From positions 1-64,000 of the forward strand of contig JAUEPE010000030.1 of assembly GCA_030403585.1 (NCBI GenBank): a DNA stretch of 64,000 bases, in the 5' to 3' direction. Below are positions 19,255 through 31,155 of the stretch, one piece after another. The first letter of the stretch is position 1. Each line of letters begins with the position of its first letter. The stretch is from Frankia sp. RB7. GTDB lineage: Bacteria > Pseudomonadota > Alphaproteobacteria > Rhizobiales > Xanthobacteraceae. Below the pieces are notes generated by a model, which was not told the DNA's origin, made no database searches, and worked only from the letters and a program-made list of their open reading frames with translations. Position numbers and translations under genes: made by a program.

Positions 19255-19968
19255 CTACGCGACAGCCAGTTTCTGCAAGTCCACCAGACGCGCGATGCCT
19301 TTTTGCGCCAGGGCGATCAGCGCGAGGAACTCGTCCTGCGTAAACGGCTCGCGTTCCGCGGTGCCCTGTACCTCGATGATGCGGCCGTCGCCGGTCATGA
19401 CGAAATTGGCATCGGTCTCGGCTGCCGAATCCTCGGCATAGTCGAGATCCAGCACCGGCTTGCCCTGATAGATGCCGCAGGAGATCGCGGCGACGTTGTC
19501 GCGCATCACGTTGGCCTTGATCATGTTGCGCGTCTTCATCCAGTTGATGCAGTCGGCGAGTGCGACCCAGGCGCCGGTGATCGAGGCGGTGCGGGTGCCG
19601 CCGTCGGCCTGGAGCACGTCGCAATCGACCGTGATCTGGCGTTCGCCAAGCGCTTCGAGATCGACGATGGTGCGCAACGAACGGCCGATCAGGCGCTGGA
19701 TCTCGACGGTGCGGCCGCTCTGCTTGCCGGCGGCAGCTTCGCGGCGGGTGCGTTCGGAGGTCGCGCGCGGCAGCATGCCGTATTCGGCGGTGACCCAGCC
19801 GCGGCCCTGGCCCTTCAGCCACGGCGGCAGGCGGTCTTCCAGCGTGGCGGTGACCAGCACATGGGTGTCGCCGAATTTCACGAGGCAGGAGCCTTCCGCA
19901 TATTTGACCACGCCACGCTCGAGCGTCACGGGGCGCAATTCGTCGGGCGCACGGCGGCTGGGCCGCAT
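19255..19968 (-). CDS. rph: RNase PH
   Basis: RNase PH trims the 3' ends of tRNA precursors by phosphorolysis. It has 237 residues, as expected. Seen: [32 protein letters not shown], the phosphate-binding RTASITGAW region and the metal-site aspartates in [23 protein letters not shown] 19968 is where homology starts; the frame continues upstream. It is divergent from hrcA over 163 bases, a conserved pairing. Confidence 0.97.
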   Translation of the reverse strand: MRPSRRAPDELRPVTLERGVVKYAEGSCLVKFGDTHVLVTATLEDRLPPWLKGQGRGWVTAEYGMLPRATSERTRREAAAGKQSGRTVEIQRLIGRSLRTIVDLEALGERQITVDCDVLQADGGTRTASITGAWVALADCINWMKTRNMIKANVMRDNVAAISCGIYQGKPVLDLDYAEDSAAETDANFVMTGDGRIIEVQGTAEREPFTQDEFLALIALAQKGIARLVDLQKLAVA

Positions 19969-20131
19969 GGGAAATCCTCCAAAACTCGCAGGGTAAGGGC
20001 TATTCGCGGTGCTTGTAGGGGGGCTGGGGGTGAGCAGCAAGGCTTTTCAGTCCCCGGAGAACCGCAAAACCCCGCTTGTCAGGGGCCGTCCGGATGGACA
20101 AGTTATGTGCAGCCGAGAGGAGTTACCGTCT

Positions 20132-21220
20132 GTGGCCCATCACGATCCGATCCATCTGATCGCGCCGCGCGCGGGCCTCGCCCAGCTCAACGAGCGTTCC
20201 CGCGACATCTTTCGTCAAATTGTCGAAAGCTACCTCGCGACCGGCGAGCCGGTCGGCTCGCGCAACATCTCGCGTCTGATCGCGATGCCGCTATCGCCGG
20301 CCTCGGTCCGCAACGTCATGGCCGATCTGGAACAGCTCGGCCTGATCTATGCTCCGCACACCTCCGCCGGAAGGCTGCCGACGGAACTCGGCCTGCGCTT
20401 CTTCGTCGACGCCCTGATGCAGGTTGGCGACCTCACTGACGCCGAGCGGCAGTCGATCCAGAGCCAGCTGACTTCGGTCGGCCACGCCCAATCGGTCGAG
20501 GCGGCGCTGTCGGAAGCATTGACGCGGCTGTCCGGCCTCACTCGCGCCGCCGCCGTGGTGCTGACGCCAAAATCCAATTCGCGCCTGAAACATATCGAAT
20601 TCGTCCGTCTGGAACCCGAGAAGGCGCTCGTGATCCTGGTCGGCGAGGACGGCCAGGTCGAAAACCGTGTGTTGACCCTTCCGCCCGGAGTTCCGTCCTC
20701 GGCGTTGACGGAGGCCGGCAATTTCCTCAATGCGCGGATTCGCGGCCGGACGCTGGCCGAGGCCCGGCTCGAGCTGGAAACCGCACTGGGCGAAGCCCGT
20801 GCCGAGCTTGACCAGCTCACCCAGAAGGTCATCGCAGCCGGCATCGCCAGTTGGTCCGGCGGCGAGAATGAAAATCGTCAGCTGATCGTGCGGGGCCACG
20901 CCAATCTGCTGGAGGATTTGCACGCGCTGGAGGACCTCGAGCGGGTCCGGCTGCTGTTTGACGACCTTGAAACCAAGCGCGGCGTGGTCGATCTGCTCGG
21001 CCGCGCCGAGACCGCCGAGGGCGTGAGAATCTTCATCGGTTCCGAGAACAAGCTGTTTTCCCTGTCGGGCTCCTCCACCATCATCTCGCCCTATCGAGAC
21101 GCGGCCGGTCACATCGTCGGAGTTTTGGGCGTGATAGGGCCGACCCGGCTGAATTATGCCCGTGTGATCCCGACCGTGGACTACGCCGCCCGCATCGTCA
21201 GCCGCCTTTTGGGGGGCTGA
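20132..21220 (+). CDS. hrcA: HrcA, heat-inducible transcription repressor
   Basis: HrcA represses groESL-type heat-shock genes through CIRCE operators and is itself stabilised by GroEL. The protein is 362 residues from GTG 20132, which has an excellent gagaggag 9 bases upstream; an in-frame ATG at 20105 lacks such a site. Seen: the winged helix ([34 protein letters not shown]), [19 protein letters not shown], and the C-terminal [17 protein letters not shown]. It is followed by grpE after 98 bases. I see no CIRCE element in front of it or of any other gene in the window, so its targets lie elsewhere. Confidence 0.97.
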   Translation: MAHHDPIHLIAPRAGLAQLNERSRDIFRQIVESYLATGEPVGSRNISRLIAMPLSPASVRNVMADLEQLGLIYAPHTSAGRLPTELGLRFFVDALMQVGDLTDAERQSIQSQLTSVGHAQSVEAALSEALTRLSGLTRAAAVVLTPKSNSRLKHIEFVRLEPEKALVILVGEDGQVENRVLTLPPGVPSSALTEAGNFLNARIRGRTLAEARLELETALGEARAELDQLTQKVIAAGIASWSGGENENRQLIVRGHANLLEDLHALEDLERVRLLFDDLETKRGVVDLLGRAETAEGVRIFIGSENKLFSLSGSSTIISPYRDAAGHIVGVLGVIGPTRLNYARVIPTVDYAARIVSRLLGG

Positions 21221-21318
21221 CCGGCATTTGAGGCGATCACGGGCGCTTGATTTTCGGCGTCCGAAGCACGATATCCGGGCCAGCAAAATCCCGTAAGACC
21301 AGTTCGAAAAGAGAGCCG

Positions 21319-21924
21319 ATGACCGATCGAGACCGGCAACCCGAAGACACGACCGCCGCGACCGGCGAGCCGGTGGTGTCAAAGCCCTACATCATGCCCG
21401 ACGATCCCGAGCCGGGTTCGGTGGAATTGCTGCAGAAGGAAGCCGCCGAGGCGCGTGACCGCATGCTGCGGACGCTGGCCGAGATGGAAAATCTGCGCAA
21501 GCGGACCGCCAAGGAGGTCGCTGACTCCAAGCTCTACGGCGTCACCGGCTTTGCCCGCGACGTGCTCGACATCGCCGACAATCTCCAGCGTGCGCTCGAT
21601 GCCATTCCGGCCGAGACCCGCGCTGCGGCCGATCCCGGCATGACCTCTTTGATCGAGGGCGTCGAGCTCACCGAGCGTTCGCTGCTCAACGCGCTGGAAA
21701 AGCACGGCGTGAAGAAGTTCGATCCGCAAGGCCAGAAGTTCGATCCGAACTTCCAGCAGGCGATGTACGAGGTGCCGGATGCGTCGGTGCCCGCAGGCAC
21801 CGTGGTGCAGGTCATGCAGGCCGGCTATACCATCGGCGATCGTGTGCTGCGCCCGGCGCTGGTCGGCGTCGCCAAGGGTGGCGCCAAGCCCGCGCCCGCC
21901 GCGAACAGCAACGAAGCGAACTGA
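21319..21924 (+). CDS. grpE: GrpE, nucleotide exchange factor of DnaK
   Basis: A 201-residue co-chaperone that releases ADP from DnaK. Seen: the long N-terminal coiled coil ([28 protein letters not shown]), and the C-terminal beta domain with [15 protein letters not shown] and [29 protein letters not shown] 21319 has a gagag-type ribosome site. It lies 98 bases behind hrcA; cttg at 21246-21249 with gatat about 20 bases on could be a promoter of its own, but I do not call it. The partner dnaK is 2.4 kb downstream. Confidence 0.97.
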   Translation: MTDRDRQPEDTTAATGEPVVSKPYIMPDDPEPGSVELLQKEAAEARDRMLRTLAEMENLRKRTAKEVADSKLYGVTGFARDVLDIADNLQRALDAIPAETRAAADPGMTSLIEGVELTERSLLNALEKHGVKKFDPQGQKFDPNFQQAMYEVPDASVPAGTVVQVMQAGYTIGDRVLRPALVGVAKGGAKPAPAANSNEAN

Positions 21925-21930
21925 GTTCTG

Positions 21931-22021
21931 GCGTCATTCCGGGGCCGCTCGTAGAGCCGAACCCGGAATCTCGAGGTTCGCAGGTGCGCAATTAGCGCAC
22001 CGTAGCTCGATGCTTCGCATC
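21931..22021. repeat. Palindromic intergenic repeat, family D
   Basis: It begins gcgtcattccggggc and contains the inverted-type word gaacccggaatctcgag, then a separate short hairpin with arms gtgcgc and gcgcac around 21983-21999. It fills the convergent junction of grpE and the nicotinamidase-like gene. A single copy is seen here; it resembles the dispersed rhizobial elements of this type. Confidence 0.6.
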
Positions 22022-22045
22022 GCCCTGGAACGACTGATTATTGTC

Positions 22046-22768
22046 TTACGCGCTGACCGCGATATCCGCAGACTGAATCCGCTTCACGCCGGCCTTGGCC
22101 ATGTCAGCCCAGGCCTTGGCGAGCGAGCCCTGATTGTCGATGCCGCGGCAGGCGTCTTCCACCACGTAAACCTCGAAACCCGCCTTGCGCGCATCGAGCG
22201 CGGTCCAGGCGACGCAGAAGTCGGTCGCAAGACCCGCAACGAAGACGCGCTTGATCTTGCGGCCCTTCAGATAGCCGGCAAGTCCGGTCGAGGTCTTGCC
22301 GTCGGCTTCGAGGAACGCCGAATAGCTGTCGACGTCCTTGTGGAAACCCTTGCGGATGATGAGCTCGGCCTGCGGGATCGAGAGGTCCTTCGACAGCGAG
22401 GCGCCGTCGGTGCCCTGCACGCAATGGTCGGGCCACAGCACCTGCTTGCCGTAGGGCAGGTCGATGGTCTCGAACGGCTTCTTGCCGGAATGCGCTGACG
22501 CGAACGAGACGTGGCCGGGCGTGTGCCAGTCTTGCGTCATCACCACATTCGAAAACGCTTTCGCGATTCTGTTGATGACGGGCACGACCTGCTCGCCTTC
22601 CTTCACCGCGAGGCTGCCACCCGGCAGGAAGCAGTTTTGCACGTCGATCACGAGCAGTGCGGATGTGTTGTCCGGCTTTATTGTGGCCGCTGCGAAAAGC
22701 GCGCTTGGAGCAAGGCTCGCGAGCGCCGTGGTCCCCAGCGCCGCCAAGATTTGTCGTCGATCAAGCAT
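22046..22768 (-). CDS. Nicotinamidase/pyrazinamidase-like protein with an export signal
   Basis: A 240-residue isochorismatase-fold hydrolase that should convert nicotinamide to nicotinate. Seen: the catalytic Asp in VIDVQNCFLPGGSL, metal ligands DWHTPGHVSF, WPDHCVQGTDGA, and the nucleophile Cys in GLATDFCVAWT. Unusually, it starts MLDRRQILAALGTTALASLAPSA, a twin-arginine-like signal, so the enzyme is probably periplasmic rather than cytoplasmic. ATG 22768 starts exactly at this signal; an upstream in-frame ATG would bury it. No NAD-salvage partner is adjacent, so nicotinamide use from outside the cell is inference. Confidence 0.88.
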   Translation of the reverse strand: MLDRRQILAALGTTALASLAPSALFAAATIKPDNTSALLVIDVQNCFLPGGSLAVKEGEQVVPVINRIAKAFSNVVMTQDWHTPGHVSFASAHSGKKPFETIDLPYGKQVLWPDHCVQGTDGASLSKDLSIPQAELIIRKGFHKDVDSYSAFLEADGKTSTGLAGYLKGRKIKRVFVAGLATDFCVAWTALDARKAGFEVYVVEDACRGIDNQGSLAKAWADMAKAGVKRIQSADIAVSA

Positions 22769-22973
22769 CGTCCGCCTCCCCTCAAGGTTGATCCAATGGG
22801 GCAAGCCTAATTCCGTTCGTGTACGAACAAAAGCCCGAAAATGCAGGCGGCGCTCGTGAGCGGTTGGGCTTGAGCCGCGGGCTCCGGTGCACCTCTCCCG
22901 CTTGCTTGCGGGAGAGGTCGACGCGCTCGCAGAGCGCGGCGGGGGAGGGAGCGCATCTCGCTCGTGGATGCGG

Positions 22974-23912
22974 CTAACCCTTCGGCTGGATGCTGTCGCG
23001 CACGGTGCGGAAGCGGGTGAAGGCGTCCGGCCATTGGTCGCGCGGCGCGCTGGCGATGATGCGCAGCGAGGTGCCGCCGCCGAAGCGGATCCACTGCACC
23101 ACCGTCACCGGGGTCTTGTCCTTGCCACTGACTCCGTCGATCCGGGTCTCGAAGCCCGGCTGGCCGTTGATGCGGATCGGCTCGGACATGGTGACGCGGG
23201 ACTCGCGCACGCCGGGGATCTGGATCGCGGCTTCCTGGGCGAAGCGGGCGCGGTCGTCGGCCTGCTGCGGGGTCGAGCCGATCAGGCCGAGGATCATGAA
23301 CGGCTTCGATTCATAGCCCGAGCTCTCGTTGCCGTCGGCCAGGATGATGCTCGAGCCCGGCACCAGCGTACGGATGTCCTTGAAGCCGGCGAGATCGGCG
23401 ATCTTGAACGGCATCAGCCCGAGCTGCTCGTCAGCCGAGACCTCCTTGCGGGTGGTGGCGGTCGCAAACATCTGCCGCACCGCCTCGTCGGTGTAGATCT
23501 TCGAGGCGTTCTCGGGGACCTGCACCGCGACATAGCCGGAGAAGCCGGTGCCCGGCACGATCATCGAATAGCGCCTCACCGCCGTCGTGCCGGCCTTGCC
23601 ACTCTCGGTGGTGAAATAGGCAAGGCCCGCTTGTGTCTCGATCTTGTCCGGCTTGACGCCGTTGTTGCCGGCCGGATTGGCGTTGAAGGCGCCCACGACC
23701 TCGCCATAGGCCGCCGGCGGCAGCTCGGTGATCAGCACCTTGACGCTGCCGTCCTCGCTCTCGAAGCCCGGAAAGGTTTTGGCCGTGCTCAGCCCGACCA
23801 GCGGCACCATGCCGAGCCGCAAGCCGGGCGGGAAGATGGCGTCGGCGGCAAGCACCGGAAGTGCCGTGGCAACGAGGAGAGCGAGCGCGGCGAGGGGGCG
23901 GGTCAGCTTCAT
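22974..23912 (-). CDS. Exported protein of unknown function
   Basis: A 312-residue protein with a clear signal peptide (MKLTRPLAALALLVATALPVLA, cleavage likely after ADA). The mature part has no cysteine pattern or enzyme motif that I recognise. It contains repeated beta-type segments ending in a conserved-looking tail (VVQWIRFGGGTSLRIIASAPRDQWPDAFTRFRTVRDSI), which resembles the layout of proteins that bind something at the periplasmic face. It stands alone between a repeat-rich spacer and the dnaK promoter region. Confidence 0.75.
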   Translation of the reverse strand: MKLTRPLAALALLVATALPVLAADAIFPPGLRLGMVPLVGLSTAKTFPGFESEDGSVKVLITELPPAAYGEVVGAFNANPAGNNGVKPDKIETQAGLAYFTTESGKAGTTAVRRYSMIVPGTGFSGYVAVQVPENASKIYTDEAVRQMFATATTRKEVSADEQLGLMPFKIADLAGFKDIRTLVPGSSIILADGNESSGYESKPFMILGLIGSTPQQADDRARFAQEAAIQIPGVRESRVTMSEPIRINGQPGFETRIDGVSGKDKTPVTVVQWIRFGGGTSLRIIASAPRDQWPDAFTRFRTVRDSIQPKG

Positions 23913-24322
23913 GGGCACTCTGATTGGTTCACATTGAGGCCGTTCGATGGTCGGCCGACATAGCCGTTACTTGGCCGCTTTGTCGCGCGAAGCAGCCCCA
24001 TGACGAGGCTGTCCGGCAGGTCGGCCTTTTAGCGGGTTTGGCGCGCCGGTAACAGGGCCGGGCCCAATCATGGCGGCGGGGCTGGCAGATCGCCGAACCT
24101 GTTAATATTTCATCACCCGCAAGGGCGGTCGAGCCCGGATATGATCTTCCAAAACCCAATGTTTTCACGGCCGAAACTTGCGTTCGGTCCTTGCGGGCCC
24201 CTCCCCCCCTCCTATATGAGCCTCAATCATCGCAATATCGCGAATGTTTGATCTTAGGGGGTTTCGGTTCGGGTGCCTTCTGGGCCCAGCCAACCTGCCG
24301 CAAAAACAAGGATATCAGGACC
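23913..24322. other. Upstream region of dnaK
   Basis: 410 bases with no gene. The half nearest dnaK holds the heat-shock-type promoter listed separately, and about 100 bases of untranslated leader. The half nearest the minus-strand exported gene should hold that gene's promoter. The hairpin-like words in 23995-24060 are not strong. I saw no CIRCE (ttagcactc ... gagtgctaa). Confidence 0.6.
24190..24217 (+). promoter_or_regulatory. Sigma-32 (RpoH) type promoter of dnaK
   Basis: cttg at 24190-24193, a 17-base spacer, then cctatat at 24211-24217. This fits the alphaproteobacterial RpoH consensus (CTTG, 17-18 bases, CYTATNT) very well. It predicts a start near 24224 and a leader of about 100 bases before dnaK. 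Heat induction of dnaK would then come from RpoH rather than from HrcA. Confidence 0.82.
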
Positions 24323-26224
<1,902 letters not shown>

Positions 26225-26497
26225 GCCCGAGAGGGTATGATGCAGACGGCTTGGACCCCACACGCTCTCACCGCCTCCCCCTTCAGGGGGGAGGCTGTCG
26301 TGTCGGGCTCGACGGGCCAGGACTCCTCCGAGCAAGACTCTTTTGAAGTCGGTCCCGTTACGATCGATCAATTCCCAGCCGCTATACTCAACGCTGCCAT
26401 GCAGCCCTCTGCCATGACGCGGAAGGCTGCCTATATCGTTGCGTGGCGACGTTGTTTCGCTCCGACTTGAATCGCGATTGGATAGACCGAGTTGAAC

Positions 26498-27631
26498 ATG
26501 TCTACGTCCGCCAAGCGCTGCTACTACGAAACCCTCGAAGTCGAACGCTCTGCCGACGATTCCGTGCTGAAATCGTCCTTCCGCAAGCTTGCGATGAAGT
26601 TTCACCCCGACCGCAATCCCGGGGACGACACCAGCGAGATCAAGTTCAAGGAAATCAACGAGGCCTACGAGGTCCTGAAGGACAAGGACAAGCGCGCGGC
26701 CTATGACCGTTTCGGCCACGCCGCTTTCGAGCAAGGCGGTCCTGGCGGCGGCGCCGGCTTCGGCGCGGGCTTCGCCTCCTCCTTCTCCGACATCTTCGAA
26801 GATCTGTTCGGCATGGCCGGGCAACGCGGCCGCGGCGGCCGCGAGCGTGGCGCCGACCTGCGCTACAACATGGAAATCACCCTCGAGGAAGCCTTTGGCG
26901 GCAAGACCGCGCAGATCGAGATTCCTGTCTCGGTGACCTGCGAGGCCTGCTCGGGCATCGGCGCCAAGGCCGGCACCAAGCCCAAGACCTGCTCGACCTG
27001 CGGCGGCGCCGGCCGCGTGCGGCAGTCGCAGGGCTTCTTCACCCTCGAGCGCACCTGCCCCGGCTGCCAGGGCCGCGGCCAGATGATCGAGGACGCCTGC
27101 CCGTCCTGTTCGGGCCAGGGTCGCGTCACCCGCGAGCGGAATCTGTCGGTCAACATTCCCCAGGGCGTCGAGGACGGCACCCGGATCAGGCTCGCCGGAG
27201 AAGGCGAGGCCGGCGTTCGTGGCGGCCCGCCCGGCGACCTCTACATCTTCCTGTCGCTGGCCCAGCACCAGTTCTTCCAGCGCGACGGCGCCGATTTGCA
27301 TTGTCGCGTGCCGATCTCGATGGTGACCGCGGCGCTCGGCGGCGAATTCGAGGTGCCGACCATCGACAAGAACAAGGCCAAGGTGAAAGTGCCGGCCGGA
27401 ACCCAGTCCGCCCGCCGATTCCGCATTGCATCAAAAGGCATGCCGGTGCTGCGCTCGCGCCAGATGGGCGACATGTACGTCCAGGTCGTGGTCGAGACCC
27501 CGCAGAACCTCACCAAGAAACAGCAGGAATTGCTGGCCGAGTTCGAAAAGCTCTCCTCCGGCAACACCCAGCCGGAATCAGAGGGCTTCTTCACCAAGGT
27601 CAAGGATTTCTTCGGTAATCGGGCGAATTGA
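26498..27631 (+). CDS. dnaJ: DnaJ, Hsp40 co-chaperone
   Basis: A 377-residue type I DnaJ that delivers substrates to DnaK and stimulates its ATPase. In order: J domain (about 4-70, with HPD in KFHPDRN), a Gly-rich linker ([17 protein letters not shown]), and four CxxCxGxG-type zinc repeats ([32 protein letters not shown]). The C-terminal substrate domains follow. A second in-frame start, TTG 26492, is less likely. The 273-base gap after dnaK includes a palindromic cctccccctt/aggggggagg hairpin (26274-26293), so dnaJ expression may be partly uncoupled. Confidence 0.98.
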   Translation: MSTSAKRCYYETLEVERSADDSVLKSSFRKLAMKFHPDRNPGDDTSEIKFKEINEAYEVLKDKDKRAAYDRFGHAAFEQGGPGGGAGFGAGFASSFSDIFEDLFGMAGQRGRGGRERGADLRYNMEITLEEAFGGKTAQIEIPVSVTCEACSGIGAKAGTKPKTCSTCGGAGRVRQSQGFFTLERTCPGCQGRGQMIEDACPSCSGQGRVTRERNLSVNIPQGVEDGTRIRLAGEGEAGVRGGPPGDLYIFLSLAQHQFFQRDGADLHCRVPISMVTAALGGEFEVPTIDKNKAKVKVPAGTQSARRFRIASKGMPVLRSRQMGDMYVQVVVETPQNLTKKQQELLAEFEKLSSGNTQPESEGFFTKVKDFFGNRAN

Positions 27632-27724
27632 GCCGTCTTGACCGTATCGCCTTCGGCCTATACGTCTTTATGACCATTTTCTGACACGCCGCTGTCACGC
27701 GGTCTCGTCCCGTCCGGTCCAGAC

Positions 27725-28324
27725 ATGCCATTGCCGTCGTCCGCGCGTGCGTTGAAGAAGCCCCGTCTTGATGACGAGGTGCGCTTTCTCAGATCGTGGA
27801 TCGAAAAGCCTCTCCACATGGGCGCAGTGATGCCGTCGGGCAAGCTGCTGGCCCGGACCATGGCCCGTTACGTCGATGTGAATTCGGATGCTCCGGTGGT
27901 CGAGCTTGGGCCCGGCACGGGCGCCATCACCTCGGCGCTGGTCGAGCGCGGTGTTGATCAGAAGCGTCTCGTCCTTGTCGAGTACAATCCCGGCTTCTGC
28001 GCGCTTTTGCGCGACCGCTATCCGCAGGCCAAAGTCGTGCAGGGCGATGCCTATCGCCTTCGTGACACGCTCTGGAACGTTCTAAGCGCGCCCGCCTCCG
28101 CCGTCGTGTCCGGCCTGCCGCTGGTCACAAAACCTATGCTGACGCGGCTGCGGCTCATTCGTGATGCCTTCACGGCGCTCGCGCCTGGCGCGCCCTTCGT
28201 GCAGTTCACCTATGCGGTGGTGCCGCCGATCCCGAAATCGCTGCCCGGCGTGTCCACAGAGGCCTCGGAACGGATCTGGATGAACCTTCCGCCGGCCCGC
28301 GTCTGGGTGTATCGCAAGGACTAA
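27725..28324 (+). CDS. pmtA: PmtA-type phosphatidylethanolamine N-methyltransferase
   Basis: A 199-residue SAM-dependent enzyme that methylates phosphatidylethanolamine on the way to phosphatidylcholine. Seen: motif I of SAM methyltransferases (VVELGPGTGAITSAL), motif II-like (VLVEYNPGFCALLRDRYP), and the basic N-terminus RFLRSWIEKPLHMGAVMPSG typical of rhizobial-type PmtA. Known: phosphatidylcholine is important for plant symbiosis in rhizobia, and pmtA lies behind dnaKJ in Bradyrhizobium. It is 93 bases after dnaJ and could be read from the same promoter. Confidence 0.92.
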   Translation: MPLPSSARALKKPRLDDEVRFLRSWIEKPLHMGAVMPSGKLLARTMARYVDVNSDAPVVELGPGTGAITSALVERGVDQKRLVLVEYNPGFCALLRDRYPQAKVVQGDAYRLRDTLWNVLSAPASAVVSGLPLVTKPMLTRLRLIRDAFTALAPGAPFVQFTYAVVPPIPKSLPGVSTEASERIWMNLPPARVWVYRKD

Positions 28325-28381
28325 TTCCGCCGGCTTCCTCTGATGCGCGGCGGACTCGTTTCGCCGAACGTATTGGATAGG

Positions 28382-28960
28382 ATGTCAGCCCCGAAAATCC
28401 TGGTCATTCCCGGCTCGCTGCGCACCGGCTCGCACAACGCGAAGCTGGCGGCGGTCGCTGCCCATGAATTCGCCCAGGCCGGCGTCGACATCACCCGCAT
28501 CTCGCTCGCCGATTTTCCGCTGCCGATTTACGACGGCGATCTCCAGGCCAAGTCAGGCCTGCCCAAGCACGCCATCAATCTCAAGCGCATGATCGGCGCG
28601 CATCACGGTGTGCTGATCGTCTCCCCAGAGTACAACGCCTCGGTGCCGCCGCTGCTGAAGAATGCGATCGACTGGGTCAGCCGCGTGCAGGATCCGCACG
28701 AGGCGCGCGGCGACGTCTTCCGCAACCGCGCCTTCGCGCTCGCCGGCGCTTCGCAGAGCCGGCTTGGCGCCGCTCGCGCGCTGCAGGCGTTGCGGCTGAT
28801 CCTGACGTCCTGCCACGCCAATGTGATCGCCAGTCAGTTTACGCTCGCCTTTGCCGACCAGGCCTATGACGATATGGACAGGCTTAAGACCCAGGCCGAC
28901 AGCGATGGGCTGAAGGAGATGGTGCGGCAGTTGATCGACATTTCCCAACGCATGATGTGA
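28382..28960 (+). CDS. NADPH-dependent FMN reductase
   Basis: A 192-residue flavodoxin-like reductase. Seen: the N-terminal phosphate loop PGSLRTGSHNAKLA, and the FMN contact VSPEYNASVPPLLKNAIDWVSR, both typical of the ArsH/SsuE-like FMN_red family. The physiological partner is not visible here. It lies 57 bases after pmtA and 6 bases before pyrF, so it is likely co-transcribed with pyrF. ATG 28382 is preferred over an in-frame upstream ATG that adds unconserved residues. Confidence 0.9.
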   Translation: MSAPKILVIPGSLRTGSHNAKLAAVAAHEFAQAGVDITRISLADFPLPIYDGDLQAKSGLPKHAINLKRMIGAHHGVLIVSPEYNASVPPLLKNAIDWVSRVQDPHEARGDVFRNRAFALAGASQSRLGAARALQALRLILTSCHANVIASQFTLAFADQAYDDMDRLKTQADSDGLKEMVRQLIDISQRMM

Positions 28961-28966
28961 GGTGAC

Positions 28967-29680
28967 ATGACGCCAGCCGAAATCGCCCTGAAGGACCGCC
29001 TGATCGTTGCGCTCGATTTGCCCAGCGTCGATGCCGCGGAGGCGATGATCGCGAAGCTCGGCGACAGCGTCACCTTCTACAAGATCGGCTATCGCCTCGC
29101 TTATGCCGGCGGCTTGCCGCTGGTCGCCAAGCTGGCCGACAAGGGCAAGAAGGTCTTTCTCGATCTCAAAATGCACGACATCGGCAACACCGTGGCGCAA
29201 GGCGTCGAGAGCATCACCAAGCTAGGTGCAACCTTCCTGACCGTGCATGCCTATCCGCAGACCATGAAGGGCGCCGTCGAAGGCCGCGGCACTTCGAGCC
29301 TGAAGATCCTCGCCGTCACGGTGCTAACCTCCTACAACGAGGACGATATGCACGCGGCCGGCTATCGGCTCGGCGTCTCCGAGCTCGTCGAAGCGCGCGC
29401 GCAGCAGGCACAGGTGCTCGGTATCGACGGCCTCGTGTCGTCGCCCGAGGAAGTAGGAAGCCTGCGCAAGATCGTCGGCCACCAGATGCATCTCGTCACC
29501 CCCGGTATTCGCCCGGCGGGTTCGGCAACCGGCGACCAGAAGCGCATCATGACGCCCGGTCGCGCGATTGTCGCGGGCGCGGATTATCTCGTCGTCGGGC
29601 GGCCGGTGGTGGAAGCCTCTGACCCCAAGGCGGTCGCAGAAGCCATCCAGGCCGAGATCGCGCAGGCGCTCGGAGCATGA
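28967..29680 (+). CDS. pyrF: PyrF, orotidine 5'-phosphate decarboxylase
   Basis: The last step of UMP synthesis, removing CO2 from OMP in a TIM barrel of 237 residues. Seen: [16 protein letters not shown], the catalytic [11 protein letters not shown] (D-K-x-x-D), VTPGIRPAG, and [19 protein letters not shown]. It starts 6 bases after the flavin-reductase gene. The final codon and stop (gcatga, 29675-29680) lie inside a palindromic repeat, so the C-terminus may have been set by the insertion of that element. Confidence 0.97.
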   Translation: MTPAEIALKDRLIVALDLPSVDAAEAMIAKLGDSVTFYKIGYRLAYAGGLPLVAKLADKGKKVFLDLKMHDIGNTVAQGVESITKLGATFLTVHAYPQTMKGAVEGRGTSSLKILAVTVLTSYNEDDMHAAGYRLGVSELVEARAQQAQVLGIDGLVSSPEEVGSLRKIVGHQMHLVTPGIRPAGSATGDQKRIMTPGRAIVAGADYLVVGRPVVEASDPKAVAEAIQAEIAQALGA

Positions 29681-29721
29681 TCCGGAAAAGTGTGAAGCGA
29701 TTTTCCGATCAGATCATGCTC
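29673..29721. repeat. Short palindrome, family E (copy 1), inside the pyrF 3' end
   Basis: Arms gagcatgatc and gatcatgctc enclose ggaaaagtgtgaagcg and a second arm pair (ggaaaa / ttttcc). Near-identical copies are at 31156-31204 and, inverted, at 47128-47176. This copy supplies the last Ala codon and TGA of pyrF. Confidence 0.88.
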
Positions 29722-29752
29722 AAATAGAGATCAACAACCAAGGAGAAGAATA

Positions 29753-30064
29753 ATGGCAAAAGGCTATTGGATCGGACGCGTCGATGTGAGCAGTGACGAG
29801 GGCTACAAGCCCTACGCCGTCGCCAACGGTCCGATCTTCAAGAAATGGGGCGCCCGCTTCGCCGTCCGCGCCGGCAAGTTCACCACCGTCGAGGGCGCCA
29901 GCCGCACCCGCAACGTCGTGATCGAATTCCCGGACTATGAGACCGCAATCGCCTGCTACAATTCCCCGGAATACCAGGCCAACATCAAGGTGCGCCAGCC
30001 GCACTCGATCGCCGACCTCATCATCATCGAGGGCTATGACGGCCCGCAGCCGGCGGACGGTTGA
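29753..30064 (+). CDS. DUF1330 (dimeric alpha-beta barrel) protein
   Basis: A 103-residue protein of the DUF1330 family, small ferredoxin-like barrels of unknown catalytic role. Seen: KGYWIGRVDVSSDEGYKPYAVANGPIFKKWGARFAVRAG and the C-terminal VIEFPDYETAIACYNSPEYQ, which are standard family segments. It has an excellent ribosome site (aaggag, 29740-29745). It is separated from pyrF by a palindrome and from dapB by a large repeat, so it may be its own unit. Confidence 0.9.
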   Translation: MAKGYWIGRVDVSSDEGYKPYAVANGPIFKKWGARFAVRAGKFTTVEGASRTRNVVIEFPDYETAIACYNSPEYQANIKVRQPHSIADLIIIEGYDGPQPADG

Positions 30065-30086
30065 GGCACGGTCAGCGCGCGCGCCT

Positions 30087-30217
30087 CGTCCTTCGAGACG
30101 ACCGCTCTGCGGTCTCCTCAGGATGAGGCTAAGCAGCATCGGCACCCGTCGAATTTGCTGCCACGTACTCGGACCTCATCCTGAGGGCCCGCCGTAGGCG
30201 GGCGTCTCGAAGGATGG
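30087..30217. repeat. Palindromic intergenic repeat, family B (copy 2, double unit)
   Basis: Two inverted units: ccttcgagacg to tcctcaggatgag at the left, and cctcatcctgagg to cgtctcgaaggatgg at the right. Together they form a large hairpin of about 130 bases between the DUF1330 gene and dapB. It shares its words with 13264-13388. The rest of the 267-base gap shows nothing else. Confidence 0.8.
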
Positions 30218-30331
30218 CCGCAGGCAACCTGCCCTCCAGGGGAAGGCAGGTTGCGGCTGCGTCTCCTTGATCCGCCCCTCGGTTGCCGGAACTGCCTGTC
30301 GCCGCTACAACGGCGCTGAGAGGATCGCACC

Positions 30332-31147
30332 ATGTCAGACATGCGCTTGATTGTTGCTGGAGCCGGCGGCCGGATGGGCCGTGCCCTGACGCGGGCGATT
30401 GCCGACAGCAAAGGCGCGGTGCTGGCTGGCGCCCTGGAGGCGCCGGGCTCGGAGCTGCTCGGCAAGGATGCCGGCGTGCTCGCAGGGCTGCCGGCCAATG
30501 GCATCAAGCTGTCGGCTGACCTCTGGGCGATGTCGAAAGAGGCCGACGGCATTTTGGATTTCACCGTGCCGGCCGCGACCATCGCCAATGTCGCGATCGC
30601 GGCCGAGCGCGGCATCGTGCACGTCGTCGGCACCACTGGCCTGTCGGCCTCCGATAACGCCGTGATCAAGAGCGTCACCAATCGCGCCATCGTCGTGCAA
30701 TCGGGCAATATGAGCCTGGGCGTCAATCTGCTTGCCGCCGTGGTCAAGCGCGTCGCCAAGGCGCTCGACGAGAGTTTCGACATCGAGATCGTCGAAGCCC
30801 ATCATCGCATGAAGGTCGATGCGCCCTCCGGTACTGCGCTGATGCTGGGCCAGTCTGCAGCCAGCGGCCGCGGCATCTCGCTCGAGGACAATGCGGAACG
30901 CGGCCGCGACGGCATCACCGGCGCGCGCAAGCCGGGCGCGATCGGCTTTGCCTCCCTGCGCGGCGGCACCGTCGCCGGCGAGCACAGCGTGACCTTCCTC
31001 GGCCCGTTCGAGCGCCTGACGCTGTCGCATCTCGCCGAAGACCGCATGCTGTTCGCGCACGGCGCGCTGAAGGCGGCGCTGTGGGCGCATGGCAAGAAGC
31101 CGGGACATTACTCCATGGCCGACGTGCTCGGCCTCGCTGATATCTGA
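30332..31147 (+). CDS. dapB: DapB, 4-hydroxy-tetrahydrodipicolinate reductase
   Basis: Catalyses the NAD(P)H step to tetrahydrodipicolinate in lysine and diaminopimelate synthesis. It has 271 residues. Seen: the Rossmann start [28 protein letters not shown], and the catalytic [16 protein letters not shown] with the substrate motif. It feeds peptidoglycan as well as protein synthesis. The operon context is weak: a repeat lies upstream and another palindrome between it and gpmA. Confidence 0.97.
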   Translation: MSDMRLIVAGAGGRMGRALTRAIADSKGAVLAGALEAPGSELLGKDAGVLAGLPANGIKLSADLWAMSKEADGILDFTVPAATIANVAIAAERGIVHVVGTTGLSASDNAVIKSVTNRAIVVQSGNMSLGVNLLAAVVKRVAKALDESFDIEIVEAHHRMKVDAPSGTALMLGQSAASGRGISLEDNAERGRDGITGARKPGAIGFASLRGGTVAGEHSVTFLGPFERLTLSHLAEDRMLFAHGALKAALWAHGKKPGHYSMADVLGLADI

Positions 31148-31155
31148 ACGAAGGC

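Noticed and set aside
20009-20131. HrcA starting at an upstream codon (20009 or ATG 20105)
   Set aside because: GTG 20132 has the only strong ribosome site and matches the family start; the extra residues show no homology.
19969-24322. CIRCE operator near hrcA, grpE or dnaK
   Set aside because: No ttagcactc/gagtgctaa inverted repeat seen in these spacers.
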